Source: Streptomyces sp. AJS327 (GTDB lineage: Bacteria; Actinomycetota; Actinomycetes; Streptomycetales; Streptomycetaceae). Taken from it: 64,000 nt of DNA. The first letter of the stretch is position 1. The number at the start of each line of letters is the position of its first letter. Of this stretch, positions 7,245-15,265 are shown piece by piece. Where the stretch lies: assembly GCF_013450295.1 (NCBI RefSeq), contig NZ_SKBR01000002.1, positions 1,512,501 to 1,576,500 of the forward strand, read 5' to 3'. The notes beneath the pieces are model-generated. The model worked only from the letters and a program-made list of their open reading frames with translations, did no database searches and had not been told where the DNA came from. Made by a program: the position numbers and the translations under genes.

Positions 7245-7745
7245 TCAGCACAGCGGCTTGCTCAGCACCACACAGGGCCTGCCGTGCGCCACGTCGGGAC
7301 GGCGGTCGATCTCCCGCCAGCCCAGCGCGGTCCAGAACGCCAGCGCCGAGGGCCGGTTCTCCAGCACGGCCAGCTCGACGGCCCGACCTCCCGCGTCCGC
7401 GAAGCGCCGCTCGGCCGCGGCGGCCAGCCGCCGCCCCACACCGGCGCGGTGCAGGCGGCCGTGCACCATCAGCAGCGCGATCCACGGGTGACCGCTGACC
7501 GGATGCCGGTCCAGCAGCGTGAGCTGGCCCAGCAGGACCCCCTCCGCGTCGCGGGCCAGCAGGACCGCGCAGCCCGGCGCCGCCACCTCCGCCCGCAGAT
7601 CCGCCTCGATCCGGGCGGGGTCGAGTTCCTCCGGGTCGTACTCGCCCGCGTCCCGCCAGTAGTCCGGGTTGCTCGCGTACATCTCGACCACCTCGGCCAG
7701 TTCACCGGGGGAGAAGCACGGCGGAGACAGCGACAGCGTGACCAT
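7245..7745 (-). CDS. GNAT-family N-acetyltransferase
   Basis: The 166-residue product is a single GNAT domain that would transfer an acetyl group from acetyl-CoA to an unknown amine. The core is visible in the order strand 4 (HPWIALLMVHGRLH), the acetyl-CoA pyrophosphate loop RAGVGRRLAAAAER, and strand 5 to the C-terminus with VELAVLENRPSALAFWTALGWREI, which is diagnostic. The ATG at 7745 lies directly after GGAGG with almost no spacing, so the start is uncertain; an in-frame GTG and an ATG (7826) lie upstream but add only low-complexity residues. It faces the double-TetR gene and shares no operon signal with icd, which lies behind it with a strong hairpin between. Confidence 0.8.
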   Translation of the reverse strand: MVTLSLSPPCFSPGELAEVVEMYASNPDYWRDAGEYDPEELDPARIEADLRAEVAAPGCAVLLARDAEGVLLGQLTLLDRHPVSGHPWIALLMVHGRLHRAGVGRRLAAAAERRFADAGGRAVELAVLENRPSALAFWTALGWREIDRRPDVAHGRPCVVLSKPLC

Positions 7746-7828
7746 CCTCCGCAGCCTAGGCCACGCCCCGTGGCCCACCGAACGAACTCCCCTGAGCGGC
7801 TCCGGCACACGGGTACGCGGGTACACGT

Positions 7829-7862
7829 GCGGGGCCCCGGCCGTGGACGGCCGGGGCCCCGC
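7829..7862 (-). terminator. Strong hairpin terminator after icd
   Basis: GCGGGGCCCCGGCCGT at 7829-7844 and its exact complement at 7847-7862 form a stem of at least 15 bp with a minimal loop, 38 bases beyond the icd stop on the minus strand. Confidence 0.65.
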
Positions 7863-7900
7863 TCACACGCCGCTTCCGTCCCGGCGTGGGGTGCTCACGC

Positions 7901-10120
7901 TCAGCTGAGCGACGCCAGCGCCTCGTTCAGGGTGGCCGAGGGACGCATCACGGCGGCGGTCTTCGCCTGGTCGGGCTGGTAGTAGCCGCCGATGTCCGCC
8001 GGGGAACCCTGCACGGCCGTCAGCTCGTCGACGATCGCGGTCTCCCGCTCGGCGAGGGTCTTCGCGAACTCCGAGAACGCGGCGGCCAGTTCGGGGTCGT
8101 CCTGCTGACCGGCCAGCTCCTGCGCCCAGCGCAGCGCCAGGTAGAAGTGGCTGCCCCGGTTGTCGATCCCGCCCAGCTTGCGGCTCGGCGACTTGCCCTC
8201 GTCGAGGAAGGTGCCGGTGGCGCGGTCCAGGGTGTCGGCCAGCACCTGGGCGCGCGCGTTGCCGGTGGTCTGCGCCAGGTGCTCGAAGCTGACCGCCAGC
8301 GCCAGGAACTCGCCCAGGCTGTCCCAGCGCAGGTAGTTCTCCTTGACCAGCTGCTGGACGTGCTTCGGGGCGGAGCCGCCCGCACCGGTCTCGAACAGCC
8401 CGCCACCGTTGATCAGCGGAACCACCGAGAGCATCTTCGCGCTCGTGCCGAGCTCCAGGATCGGGAACAGGTCCGTCAGGTAGTCCCGCAGCACGTTGCC
8501 GGTGACCGAGATGGTGTTCTCACCGCGCCGGATCCGCTCCAGCGAGAACTTCGCGGCCTCCACCGGCGTCATGATCTCGATGCGCAGCCCCTCGGTGTCG
8601 TGCTCCGCGAGGTAGGTGCGGACCTTCGCGATCAGCTGGGCGTCGTGCGCCCGGTCGGCGTCGAGCCAGAAGACCGCGGGGTCGCCGGTGGCGCGCGCCC
8701 GGGTGACGGCCAGCTTGACCCAGTCGCGGATCGGCACGTCCTTCGTCTGGCACATGCGCCAGATGTCCCCGGTGCTCACCGCGTGCTCCAGCAGCGCCTC
8801 GCCCCGCCCGTCCAGGACCCGCACCGTGCCGGTGGTGGGGATCTCGAAGGTCTTGTCGTGGCTGCCGTACTCCTCGGCCTTCTGCGCCATCAGCCCCACG
8901 TTGGGCACCGAGCCCATCGTGGCCGGGTCGAACGCGCCGTTGGCCCGGCAGTCCTCGATGACGGCCTGGTAGATCCCGGCGTAGCTGCTGTCCGGGATGA
9001 CCGCGAGGGCGTCGGCCTCCTGGTCGTCGGCGTTCCACATGTGCCCGGAGGTGCGGATCATCGCGGGCATCGAGGCGTCGACGATCACGTCGCTCGGCAC
9101 GTGCAGGTTGGTGATGCCCCGGTGCGAGTCGACCATGGCCAGCGCGGGTCCCTCGGCCAGCTCGGCGTCGAGGGACGCCTTGATCTCCGCGCCCTCCGGC
9201 AGCGACTCCAGCCCGGTGAGGATGCCGCCCAGCCCGTCGTTCGGGGTGAGCCCCGCGGCGGCCAGCGTCGCGCCGTGCGCCGCGAAGGTCTTCGGGAAGA
9301 AGGCGCGTACCGCGTGGCCGAAGATGATCGGGTCGGAGACCTTCATCATGGTCGCCTTCAGGTGCACCGAGAACAGCACGTCCTCGGCCTTGGCCCGGGC
9401 GACCTGCGCCGCCAGGAACTCGCGCAGCGCCGCGACCCGCATCACGGACGCGTCCACCACCTCGCCCTCCAGCACCGGCACCGACTCGCGCAGCACCGTG
9501 GTGCTGCCGTCGTCTCCGGACAGCTCGATCCGCAGCGAACCCGTCTCGGAGATCACGGCGGACTTCTCCGTGGAGCGGAAGTCGTCGTCGTCCATGTGCG
9601 CGACGTTGGTCTTCGACTCGGCCGACCAGGCACCCATCCGGTGCGGGTGCGCCTTGGCGTAGTTCTTCACCGAGGCGGGCGCGCGGCGGTCGGAGTTGCC
9701 CTCCCGCAGCACCGGGTTGACGGCGCTGCCCTTGACCTTGCTGTAGCGGGCGTGGATCTCCCGCTCCTCGTCCGTCTTCGGCTCGTCCGGGTAGTCCGGC
9801 AGCGCGTAACCCTGCTGCTGGAGCTCGGCGATGGCCGCCTTCAGCTGCGGGATGGACGCCGAGATGTTCGGCAGCTTGATGATGTTCGCGCCGGGGGTCT
9901 TCGCCAGCTCGCCCAGCTCGGCGAGCGCGTCGTCGATGCGCTGGCTCTCCTGGAGGTACTCCGGGAAGGTGGCGATGATCCGCCCCGCCAGCGAGATGTC
10001 GCGGCTCTCCACGCGGACCCCGGCCTTCGCCGCGTACGCCTCGACCACCGGCAGGAACGAATACGTCGCCAGGGCCGGGGCCTCGTCGGTCTGTGTGTAG
10101 ATGATGGTCGAGTCAGTCAC
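7901..10120 (-). CDS. icd: Monomeric NADP-dependent isocitrate dehydrogenase
   Basis: The 739-residue product matches the large monomeric isocitrate dehydrogenase class, which oxidatively decarboxylates isocitrate to 2-oxoglutarate in the cytoplasmic TCA cycle and makes NADPH. The length is typical (about 740), far above the dimeric form of about 420. Recognisable stretches include IIYTQTDEAPALATYSFLP at the start, PNISASIPQLKAAIAELQ, NPVLREGNSDRRAP with the isocitrate-site serine, AHPHRMGAWSAESKTNVAHM, VHLKATMMKVSDPIIFGHAV and NRGSHFYLALRWAQ. Start is the GTG at 10120, with GGAG about eight bases upstream. It is monocistronic and bounded by hairpins on both sides. Codon use is normal for the window, and this gene looks like ordinary chromosomal core. 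Confidence 0.96.
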   Translation of the reverse strand: MTDSTIIYTQTDEAPALATYSFLPVVEAYAAKAGVRVESRDISLAGRIIATFPEYLQESQRIDDALAELGELAKTPGANIIKLPNISASIPQLKAAIAELQQQGYALPDYPDEPKTDEEREIHARYSKVKGSAVNPVLREGNSDRRAPASVKNYAKAHPHRMGAWSAESKTNVAHMDDDDFRSTEKSAVISETGSLRIELSGDDGSTTVLRESVPVLEGEVVDASVMRVAALREFLAAQVARAKAEDVLFSVHLKATMMKVSDPIIFGHAVRAFFPKTFAAHGATLAAAGLTPNDGLGGILTGLESLPEGAEIKASLDAELAEGPALAMVDSHRGITNLHVPSDVIVDASMPAMIRTSGHMWNADDQEADALAVIPDSSYAGIYQAVIEDCRANGAFDPATMGSVPNVGLMAQKAEEYGSHDKTFEIPTTGTVRVLDGRGEALLEHAVSTGDIWRMCQTKDVPIRDWVKLAVTRARATGDPAVFWLDADRAHDAQLIAKVRTYLAEHDTEGLRIEIMTPVEAAKFSLERIRRGENTISVTGNVLRDYLTDLFPILELGTSAKMLSVVPLINGGGLFETGAGGSAPKHVQQLVKENYLRWDSLGEFLALAVSFEHLAQTTGNARAQVLADTLDRATGTFLDEGKSPSRKLGGIDNRGSHFYLALRWAQELAGQQDDPELAAAFSEFAKTLAERETAIVDELTAVQGSPADIGGYYQPDQAKTAAVMRPSATLNEALASLS

Positions 10121-10150
10121 CGGGTGCTCCGCTCCACGTATGCAACATTG

Positions 10151-10162
10151 CTCGACATCAAG
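10151..10162. promoter_or_regulatory. Possible icd promoter element or operator
   Basis: CTCGACATCAAG is a 12-bp palindrome with one mismatch, about 30-40 bases upstream of the icd GTG. On the minus strand its TTGATG could act as a -35, but the following -10 is unclear (TACGTG at a 15-base spacing). It is offered only as a site to test. Confidence 0.25.
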
Positions 10163-10204
10163 ATATCTCGTGACCGCGCCTCACCCGAAAGGGGCTCCGC
10201 CGGG

Positions 10205-10249
10205 CCGGGGGCCGGCCCCCGGGGGTCGCGCGCCCCACCAGCGCGCGAC
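10205..10249 (-). terminator. Double hairpin after the amidohydrolase gene
   Basis: Two inverted repeats are stacked here. The first is an 18-bp GC palindrome (10205-10222, CCGGGGGCC and its complement). The second is GTCGCGCGC (10225-10233) pairing with GCGCGCGAC (10241-10249) around a 7-base loop. They lie about 80-125 bases beyond the amidohydrolase stop and upstream of icd, insulating the two minus-strand units. Confidence 0.5.
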
Positions 10250-10329
10250 CAGCACCGTTCCGCGCCCCCGGCACACCCGGGATCGCCGCCCCCGGCACCG
10301 CCGGAACCGGCCACCGGCCGGAGAGCGCC

Positions 10330-11244
10330 TCAGCCCCCGGCCGCCGCGCCGCCCGCGAACCCGGCCGGAAGCCGGTAGAACGCGGCGGCGTTGTCCCACA
10401 GCACCGCGTCCAGGTGCTCCTCACCCACCGCCTCCGCCACGACCTCGAAGTCCTCGTCCACGAACGGCCGTCGGGCCCGGGTGGACGGCAGGTCCGTCCC
10501 GGCCATCAGCGCCGCCGGATCGACGCGTACGACGGCGGCCATGGCCTCGGCCGGATCCAGCTCGACCCGGCCGAACCCCGTCGCCTTCACCCGGACACCG
10601 TGCTCGACCAGCGCCAGCAGCGCGGGCAGTCCGTCCCGGTGCAGCCCGAGATGGTCGACGCAGACCGCGGGCAGGGCCCGCACCACCCCCGCCACCTCCG
10701 GCAGCTCCCGCGCGTCGACGTACAGCTCGGTGTGCCATCCGGCCACCTCGTGCACCCGGCGCGCCAGCCGGTCCAGATCGTCCAGCCCGGCCGGGCCACC
10801 CCGCCGCACGTTGCAGCGGACCGCCCGCACCCCGGCGGCGTCCAGCGCGCGGATCTCCTCGTCCGTCACCGACGCCGGAAGCTGTGTGACGCCGACGAAC
10901 CCCGGCCCCAGCTCAGCCAGGGCCGCCCGCAGATAGCCCTGGTCACAGCCCTGGAAGGAGCCCGAGACCACCGCTCCGCCCCGCACCCCCAGCCCGGCGA
11001 CGCGCGCCCGGTACCGCGCGACGGGGAACGGCGGCGGCAGATACCCGTCGTTCTCGACCAGCGGGAACCGTGGATCGACGATGTGCAGATGCGCGTCGAA
11101 GACCGGCCGCCCCCGGGTCACCGCGCCCGGGCCGTCCCCGCCGTCGTCGGCCGGGACGGTCCCCGGCGCCTCCGGTCCCCTTGCCGTCTCCGGCCGGGAG
11201 CCGCCGTCCGCCGCCGTCCCGCCGGGTCCGCCGTGTGCCGTCAT
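10330..11244 (-). CDS. Amidohydrolase-family (amidohydrolase 2) TIM-barrel hydrolase
   Basis: The 304-residue protein starts with a 45-residue Gly/Ala/Pro-rich leader, followed by RPVFDAHLHIVDP, where His52-x-His54 is the metal-binding H-x-H of the amidohydrolase superfamily. Later features fit the amidohydrolase-2 branch of lactonases and decarboxylases. These are GVRAVRCNVRRGG, a histidine after the strand in AVCVDHLGLH, VRVKATGFGRV (VK replaces the second metal lysine/histidine region) and ALMAGTDLPSTR, where Asp is the catalytic/metal aspartate. It probably hydrolyses a C-O or C-N bond in a small ring or lactone, but the substrate is unknown. The start ATG precedes a compositionally odd leader, so a later start is possible. 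It is divergent from the ABC transporter genes. Confidence 0.75.
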   Translation of the reverse strand: MTAHGGPGGTAADGGSRPETARGPEAPGTVPADDGGDGPGAVTRGRPVFDAHLHIVDPRFPLVENDGYLPPPFPVARYRARVAGLGVRGGAVVSGSFQGCDQGYLRAALAELGPGFVGVTQLPASVTDEEIRALDAAGVRAVRCNVRRGGPAGLDDLDRLARRVHEVAGWHTELYVDARELPEVAGVVRALPAVCVDHLGLHRDGLPALLALVEHGVRVKATGFGRVELDPAEAMAAVVRVDPAALMAGTDLPSTRARRPFVDEDFEVVAEAVGEEHLDAVLWDNAAAFYRLPAGFAGGAAAGG

Positions 11245-11327
11245 CCAGCGAGTATGCCCGCCCTTCCGGCCCGGCGCGGCTGTCCGGCCCCGCGCGGCAA
11301 CGGGGCGGAGACGCCCGGGAGTTCGGG

Positions 11328-11350
11328 ACTCTTCTGGGTTCCGGAAGAGT
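11328..11350. promoter_or_regulatory. Inverted repeat in the divergent amidohydrolase/ABC gap
   Basis: ACTCTTC (11328-11334) and GAAGAGT (11344-11350) form perfect 7-bp arms around 9 bases, between the divergent amidohydrolase and ABC genes. Its size and place fit an operator. A TTGTCG-N2-TTGTCG direct repeat follows at 11364. Confidence 0.35.
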
Positions 11351-11441
11351 TGCCCCCGGCGAGTTGTCGCGTTGTCGATCTGGTTCGCTGTGATCAGGAG
11401 GAGAAGACTGCCGCCAGCAGAGGCACACGTTTCTCAAGGTG

Positions 11442-12386
11442 ATGGGGGTGGGTGGGGTGAGCGCTGTACTGGAGGCCGAACGCCTCACCAAGCGCTACGG
11501 CGAGCGGCGCGGGGTGGAGGAAGTCTCGCTGACGGTCGGGCCCGGGGAGGTCTTCGGCTTTCTGGGCGCGAACGGTGCTGGGAAGACCACCGTGATCCGC
11601 ATGATGCTCGATCTCATCCGGCCCACGTCGGGACGCCTGCGGGTGCTCGGCGAGGAACCGGCGCGCGCGCCGGGGATCCGCCGGCGGATCGGATACCTGC
11701 CGGGGGAGCTGGTGCTGGAGGGCCGTCAGCGCGGTGCCTCCTTCCTCCACTTCCTCGCCGGGGTGCGGGGCGGGGTGCCGCGGGAGCGGATCGAGGGGCT
11801 GGCCGAGCGGCTGAACGTGGACCTGTCCGTCCGCCTCCGGGATCTCTCGAAGGGCAACAAGCAGAAGGTCGGCCTCATCCAGGCGTTCATGCACGAGCCG
11901 AGCCTGCTCATCCTGGACGAGCCCACCTCGGGCCTCGACCCCCTGGTACAGCAGGAGTTCCTGGCCATGGTCCGGGAGGCGAGGGACGCCGGACAGACCG
12001 TGTTCATGTCGTCCCACGTGCTCGCGGAGGTGCAGCACGTGGCCGGCCGGGTCGGCGTGCTGCGACAGGGGCGCCTGGTCACCGTGCGGGAGGTGTCCGC
12101 GCTGACCGAGCGGACCCTGCGCAAGGTCGAGGTGCGCTTCGAGGACGAGGTGCCGCTCACCGCCTTCGAGGAGGTGCCCGGGGTCCGCGAGGCGAGCATC
12201 GCGGACAACGTGCTCCACTGCGCGGTGGAGGGTTCGATGGACCCGCTGGTCAAGGCGCTCGCCGCGTTCCCGGTACGGGACCTGGTCAGCGAGCGGCCCG
12301 ACCTGGAGGACTCCTTCCTGGACTACTACGAACAGCACACCGAGACGGAGCGAGGAGGGTCCAGTGCCGTATCACGTGACGCGTAA
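11442..12386 (+). CDS. ABC transporter ATP-binding protein (DrrA-like)
   Basis: The product of about 314 residues is the nucleotide-binding subunit of an ABC-2 type exporter. Walker A reads GANGAGKTT (about residues 46-54), the signature motif is LSKGNKQK (a variant of LSGGQ), Walker B is LLILDEPTSGLDP, and the H-loop is MSSHVLAEV. The C-terminal extension is typical of multidrug or antibiotic exporters of the DrrA/CcmA branch. The ATG at 11442 is listed; an in-frame GTG at 11457 fits the domain start equally well, and no clear ribosome-binding site separates them. It overlaps the downstream permease by 23 bases, so the two are co-translated. The pair lies 2.3 kb upstream of the PKS regulators and could export the product, though nothing proves it belongs to the cluster. 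Confidence 0.9.
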   Translation: MGVGGVSAVLEAERLTKRYGERRGVEEVSLTVGPGEVFGFLGANGAGKTTVIRMMLDLIRPTSGRLRVLGEEPARAPGIRRRIGYLPGELVLEGRQRGASFLHFLAGVRGGVPRERIEGLAERLNVDLSVRLRDLSKGNKQKVGLIQAFMHEPSLLILDEPTSGLDPLVQQEFLAMVREARDAGQTVFMSSHVLAEVQHVAGRVGVLRQGRLVTVREVSALTERTLRKVEVRFEDEVPLTAFEEVPGVREASIADNVLHCAVEGSMDPLVKALAAFPVRDLVSERPDLEDSFLDYYEQHTETERGGSSAVSRDA

Positions 12387-13164
12387 GGCGTGGACGGACG
12401 GCAGGCGGGCCCTGATCGGCTGGACGCTCGGCACCGCCTTCTTCGTCTTCGTCTACGCCTCCTCGTTCTCCGGCTTCAAGGACGACCGGAAGCAGGCGGC
12501 CGACGTCGCCGACCGGGTCCCGAGCGGCGTCGGCGACTTCATGGGCGGGATCGGTGATCTCTCCACCGGAGCCGGGTACCTACAGACCGTCGTGTTCCAG
12601 TTCTTCGCCCCGCTGCTGATCATCGGCTGCGCCCTGGTCTGGGCGACCTCGGCGATCGCCGGGCCGGAGGAGTCCGGCCACGCGGACGTCCTGCTCAGCC
12701 TGCCGATCAGCAGGCGCAGGTACCTGCTGGAGTGGGTGGCCGCGCTCGTGGGCGCGCTGTCCCTGGTGGCGCTGGCCGTCTGGCTGACGGTGCTGGCGAA
12801 CGACGCGGCGCTCGACATGGGGGTCGGCGTCGCCGGAACCACCGCCGTGTCGCTGGGACTGCTGGGCGTCGGGCTGTTCTTCGGGGCGTTCGCGCTGGCC
12901 GTCAGCGCCTTCACCGGCCGCCGCGCGACCACGCTGGCGGTCACGGGCACCGTGGCGCTGGCCACGTACCTGCTGTACACGCTGGGGCGGGAGTACGCGG
13001 CCATCGAACCGCTCCGCTGGCTCTCGCCGTTCCACTACTACCTGGGCGGCTCACCGCTCCAGGACGGGCTCCACCCGGGACACCTGCTGGCGCTGGCGCT
13101 GATGAGCGGGGCCGCCGTCGGTATCGCCGTCCTGGCCTTCGAGCGACGGGACATCCGGACGTGA
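12364..13164 (+). CDS. ABC-2 type exporter permease
   Basis: The 266-residue membrane protein starts at a GTG inside the end of the ATPase gene, with GGAGGGT just upstream. About six transmembrane helices can be seen, near residues 18-35, 73-95, 115-138, 150-178, 186-206 and 238-258. The cytoplasmic loop after helix 2 carries PEESGHADVLLSLPISRRRYLLEW, a hallmark of ABC-2 permeases (E-x(6)-LLS-x-P-x-S-R). It pairs with the ATP-binding protein to form a homodimeric or pseudo-dimeric exporter. The substrate is unknown, and antibiotic or lipid export is the usual role of such two-gene systems in actinomycetes. The PucR regulator follows 48 bases later in the same direction and may be co-transcribed. 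Confidence 0.85.
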   Translation: MPYHVTRKAWTDGRRALIGWTLGTAFFVFVYASSFSGFKDDRKQAADVADRVPSGVGDFMGGIGDLSTGAGYLQTVVFQFFAPLLIIGCALVWATSAIAGPEESGHADVLLSLPISRRRYLLEWVAALVGALSLVALAVWLTVLANDAALDMGVGVAGTTAVSLGLLGVGLFFGAFALAVSAFTGRRATTLAVTGTVALATYLLYTLGREYAAIEPLRWLSPFHYYLGGSPLQDGLHPGHLLALALMSGAAVGIAVLAFERRDIRT

Positions 13165-13212
13165 CAACCTGCCCGCAGCACGTGGGTTGGATCGTCCGAG
13201 TGGGAGAGAGCC

Positions 13213-14358
13213 GTGGGCAGAGCAGCTGGGGCGGTGGACCGTACGCCGTACGCGGTTGTCCGGGCCGCGAGCAAGAGCGCGGGTGTTCCCGCCGAGTTCC
13301 TGGGGGGCTACCTCGACGCGCTGCGTGAGGTGGCCGCCACCGGGCGCCTGCTGTGCCGGGACGAGGTGGAGGCGCTGCGGGAACGCGGAGCCCACGCCGC
13401 GGGTTCCGGGATTCCGCTGAGCGCACTTCTTGACCTGTACCTGGCGGTGTCCGAACTCGCCGCCCGGCGCGTTCCCGAGGTCCGGGCGCTCACTCCGGGT
13501 GCCCTGCTGGCCGTGACCCGGCGGGCGGCCGCCGCGCTGTCCGACGGGTACGGCCGGGGCCAGAAGCTCGCCGCCGAACAGGACGACGCGACGCGTCAGG
13601 AGCTGGTCGACGACCTGCTGGCCGGCCGCTGCGCGCCCGACGGGCTGGTCAAGCGCGCCGAGCGGTTCGGGATCGCCCTGACCGGTGAGCACGTGGTGGT
13701 CGTGGTGGCGTGGGAACGCCCGCTGGCGGGGGGCGACGCGGTGGCCCGGCAGGTGCGGGACTCCCTGTCCGCGCGCTTCGGCTTCTGGAACGTGCTCGTC
13801 ACGGTGCGCGACGGACAGCTGGTGGCGCTCGCCTCCGGTGGGCTGGGGGGCGGACCAGCGGAGCTGTTGCGAAGTCTGGTGAAGGCGCTGGGGGAGGGGG
13901 AGCGATGGCGTGTGGGGGTGGGGCGGCCCCACCCCGGCGTGCACGGCGTCATGGCCTCCTACACCGAGGCGAGGAACGCCATCGACCTCGCGGAGCGCCT
14001 CGGTCTTCAGCCGCGGGTGCTCAAGGCCGCCGACCTGCTGGTGTTCCCGGTGTTGCTGCGCGACCGGGAGGCGATCACCGACCTGGTCACGACCGTCCTC
14101 CATCCGCTGAAACGGGCCCGGGGCGGCGCGGTCCCCTTTCTCGACACACTGCGGGCGTTCTTCGCCTGCTGCGGCAACACCAGCGCGACCGCGAGGGAGT
14201 TGGAGGTCACCCCGCGGGCGGTGGTGTACCGCCTCGACCGCATCAGGAGCCTGACGGGGTACTCGGCGACCGATCCGACCCAGCGGTTCACCCTGGAGGC
14301 CGCGGTGCTGGGCGCCCGGCTCCTCGGCTGGCCGGAGGGGTGGACGGACGGGGCGTGA
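13213..14358 (+). CDS. PucR/CdaR-type transcriptional regulator
   Basis: The 381-residue protein has the layout of PucR-type activators: a helical N-terminal region of about 150 residues, a GGDEF-like middle domain (about 155-290, with VVVVVAWERP and the WRVGVGRPHPGVHGVMASYTEARNAI segment), and a C-terminal HTH (about 310-365) reading DTLRAFFACCGNTSATARELEVTPRAVVYRLDRI. That C-terminal pattern (FF-x(3)-N-x(3)-A-A/R-x-L-x-V-x(2)-x-V-x-Y-R-L) is diagnostic of the PucR HTH. The GTG start at 13213 has GGGAGAG about seven bases upstream. It follows the ABC pair by 48 bases and precedes the PKS promoter region, so it could regulate either. Members often respond to small metabolites or osmotic signals. 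Confidence 0.88.
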   Translation: MGRAAGAVDRTPYAVVRAASKSAGVPAEFLGGYLDALREVAATGRLLCRDEVEALRERGAHAAGSGIPLSALLDLYLAVSELAARRVPEVRALTPGALLAVTRRAAAALSDGYGRGQKLAAEQDDATRQELVDDLLAGRCAPDGLVKRAERFGIALTGEHVVVVVAWERPLAGGDAVARQVRDSLSARFGFWNVLVTVRDGQLVALASGGLGGGPAELLRSLVKALGEGERWRVGVGRPHPGVHGVMASYTEARNAIDLAERLGLQPRVLKAADLLVFPVLLRDREAITDLVTTVLHPLKRARGGAVPFLDTLRAFFACCGNTSATARELEVTPRAVVYRLDRIRSLTGYSATDPTQRFTLEAAVLGARLLGWPEGWTDGA

Positions 14359-14435
14359 GCCCCACGCGCGGATGCCGTCGCCTCGTGTGCGGCCCGCCAG
14401 GAAAGTGATTGAAGAGTGTGCGAAAACAAAGGAGT

Positions 14436-14453
14436 TGTCACCGTCGTGTGACA
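14436..14453. promoter_or_regulatory. Operator-like dyad upstream of the PKS regulators
   Basis: TGTCAC (14436-14441) and GTGACA (14448-14453) form a perfect 6-bp dyad with a 6-base spacer, the spacing expected for a dimeric winged-helix or PucR-type protein. It lies just upstream of a possible promoter in the 357-bp gap 14359-14715, which holds no gene. Confidence 0.4.
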
Positions 14454-14463
14454 CAACCGCGCC

Positions 14464-14492
14464 TTGCTGCGGTCAAGTTGCGCTGATAGTTT
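14464..14492 (+). promoter_or_regulatory. Putative promoter of the PKS regulator genes
   Basis: TTGCTG (14464-14469), a 17-base spacer and TAGTTT (14487-14492) fit a vegetative promoter. The surrounding 90 bases are the most AT-rich stretch nearby. The first regulator gene starts at 14716, so the leader would be about 215 bases long and contains two copies of CGCGACG. Confidence 0.35.
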
Positions 14493-14580
14493 TTATGCAT
14501 CGCGACGGTGGTGGGCTATAGCTGATCGCAGCGGGGGCAAGGGTGCGAATGACCCATCAGTAACAAGTCTCAGAACATTC

Positions 14581-14600
14581 CGCGACGAGTGTGCGTCGCG
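14581..14600. promoter_or_regulatory. 20-bp palindrome in the leader of the PKS regulators
   Basis: CGCGACG (14581-14587), a 6-base loop and CGTCGCG (14594-14600) form a perfect 7-bp inverted repeat. A further CGCGACG half-site lies at 14501-14507, exactly 80 bp upstream. It could be a protein-binding site or an RNA hairpin in the leader. Confidence 0.4.
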
Positions 14601-14715
14601 AAGGCGTGCGTGGTGTTCCCGTACGTCCACTCCGGGTCGATTGGCTGACTGGCCGCTGCGTCTCGGTTGCCATGGAAGCGCGGTTGTGTCTCGCACTGCC
14701 TGAAAGGTTGAAACG

Positions 14716-15219
14716 ATGAGTAATTCGGCTGACGGCGCCACATACGCCACGCTCTCCCCGGCGGAGCGGAAGTTCGTCGACACCATGGCCGCGCACTACC
14801 GGGAGACGCACGGAGCGGGCTGGGAGACCGCCCGCGTGGTGTCCTGGATGATGATCAGCGATCCCGTGGAGCAGAGCCTGACCTCGATGGCGCGGGCGAT
14901 CGACGCCACTCCCGACCAGATCGAGCACATCGTCGAGCATCTGGAACAGGCCGGGCTGTACGAGCGGATCGAGGGGAGCGACGGCGAGACGCGCTACCGC
15001 CTCACCGACGACGGCTACCCGAAGACCGTGGCGGCCACCCTGGCCAGCTGGCCGCGGTTCCACGAGATCTTCCAGTTCGGGCTCGGCGTGCTGGAGGGCG
15101 AGAGCGAGGAGCGCCGCCAGCGCGTCGCGGAGCTGGAGGAACTCTTCGGGCACGTCGTCAGCGATCTCGCGGACATGACGAGGCGCTGGGAGGAGAGGGA
15201 GGGGACCACGGTCTCCTGA
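14716..15219 (+). CDS. MarR/GbsR-like winged-helix regulator 1 of the PKS locus
   Basis: The 167-residue protein begins with an amphipathic helix, AERKFVDTMAAHYRETHG, followed by TARVVSWMMISDPVEQSLTSMARAI, then DATPDQIEHIVEHLEQAGLYERI and a wing GETRYRLTDDGY. This is the GbsR/MarR-like pattern, in which a first helix pair leads into a D-P-x-x-Q-S segment and then a winged helix. The C-terminal half is helical (LEGESEERRQRVAELEELFGHVV) and probably dimerises. The ATG at 14716 has GAAAGG about nine bases upstream. The next gene, 46 bases on, is a paralogue, so the two proteins may form a heterodimer or sense different ligands. Position at the head of the PKS operon suggests a pathway-specific regulator; the ligand is unknown. 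Confidence 0.75.
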   Translation: MSNSADGATYATLSPAERKFVDTMAAHYRETHGAGWETARVVSWMMISDPVEQSLTSMARAIDATPDQIEHIVEHLEQAGLYERIEGSDGETRYRLTDDGYPKTVAATLASWPRFHEIFQFGLGVLEGESEERRQRVAELEELFGHVVSDLADMTRRWEEREGTTVS

Positions 15220-15265
15220 GCCCCGCCCCCGAGTTTCCAGAGTCTGTTTTCCCGAGGAGTTACGC

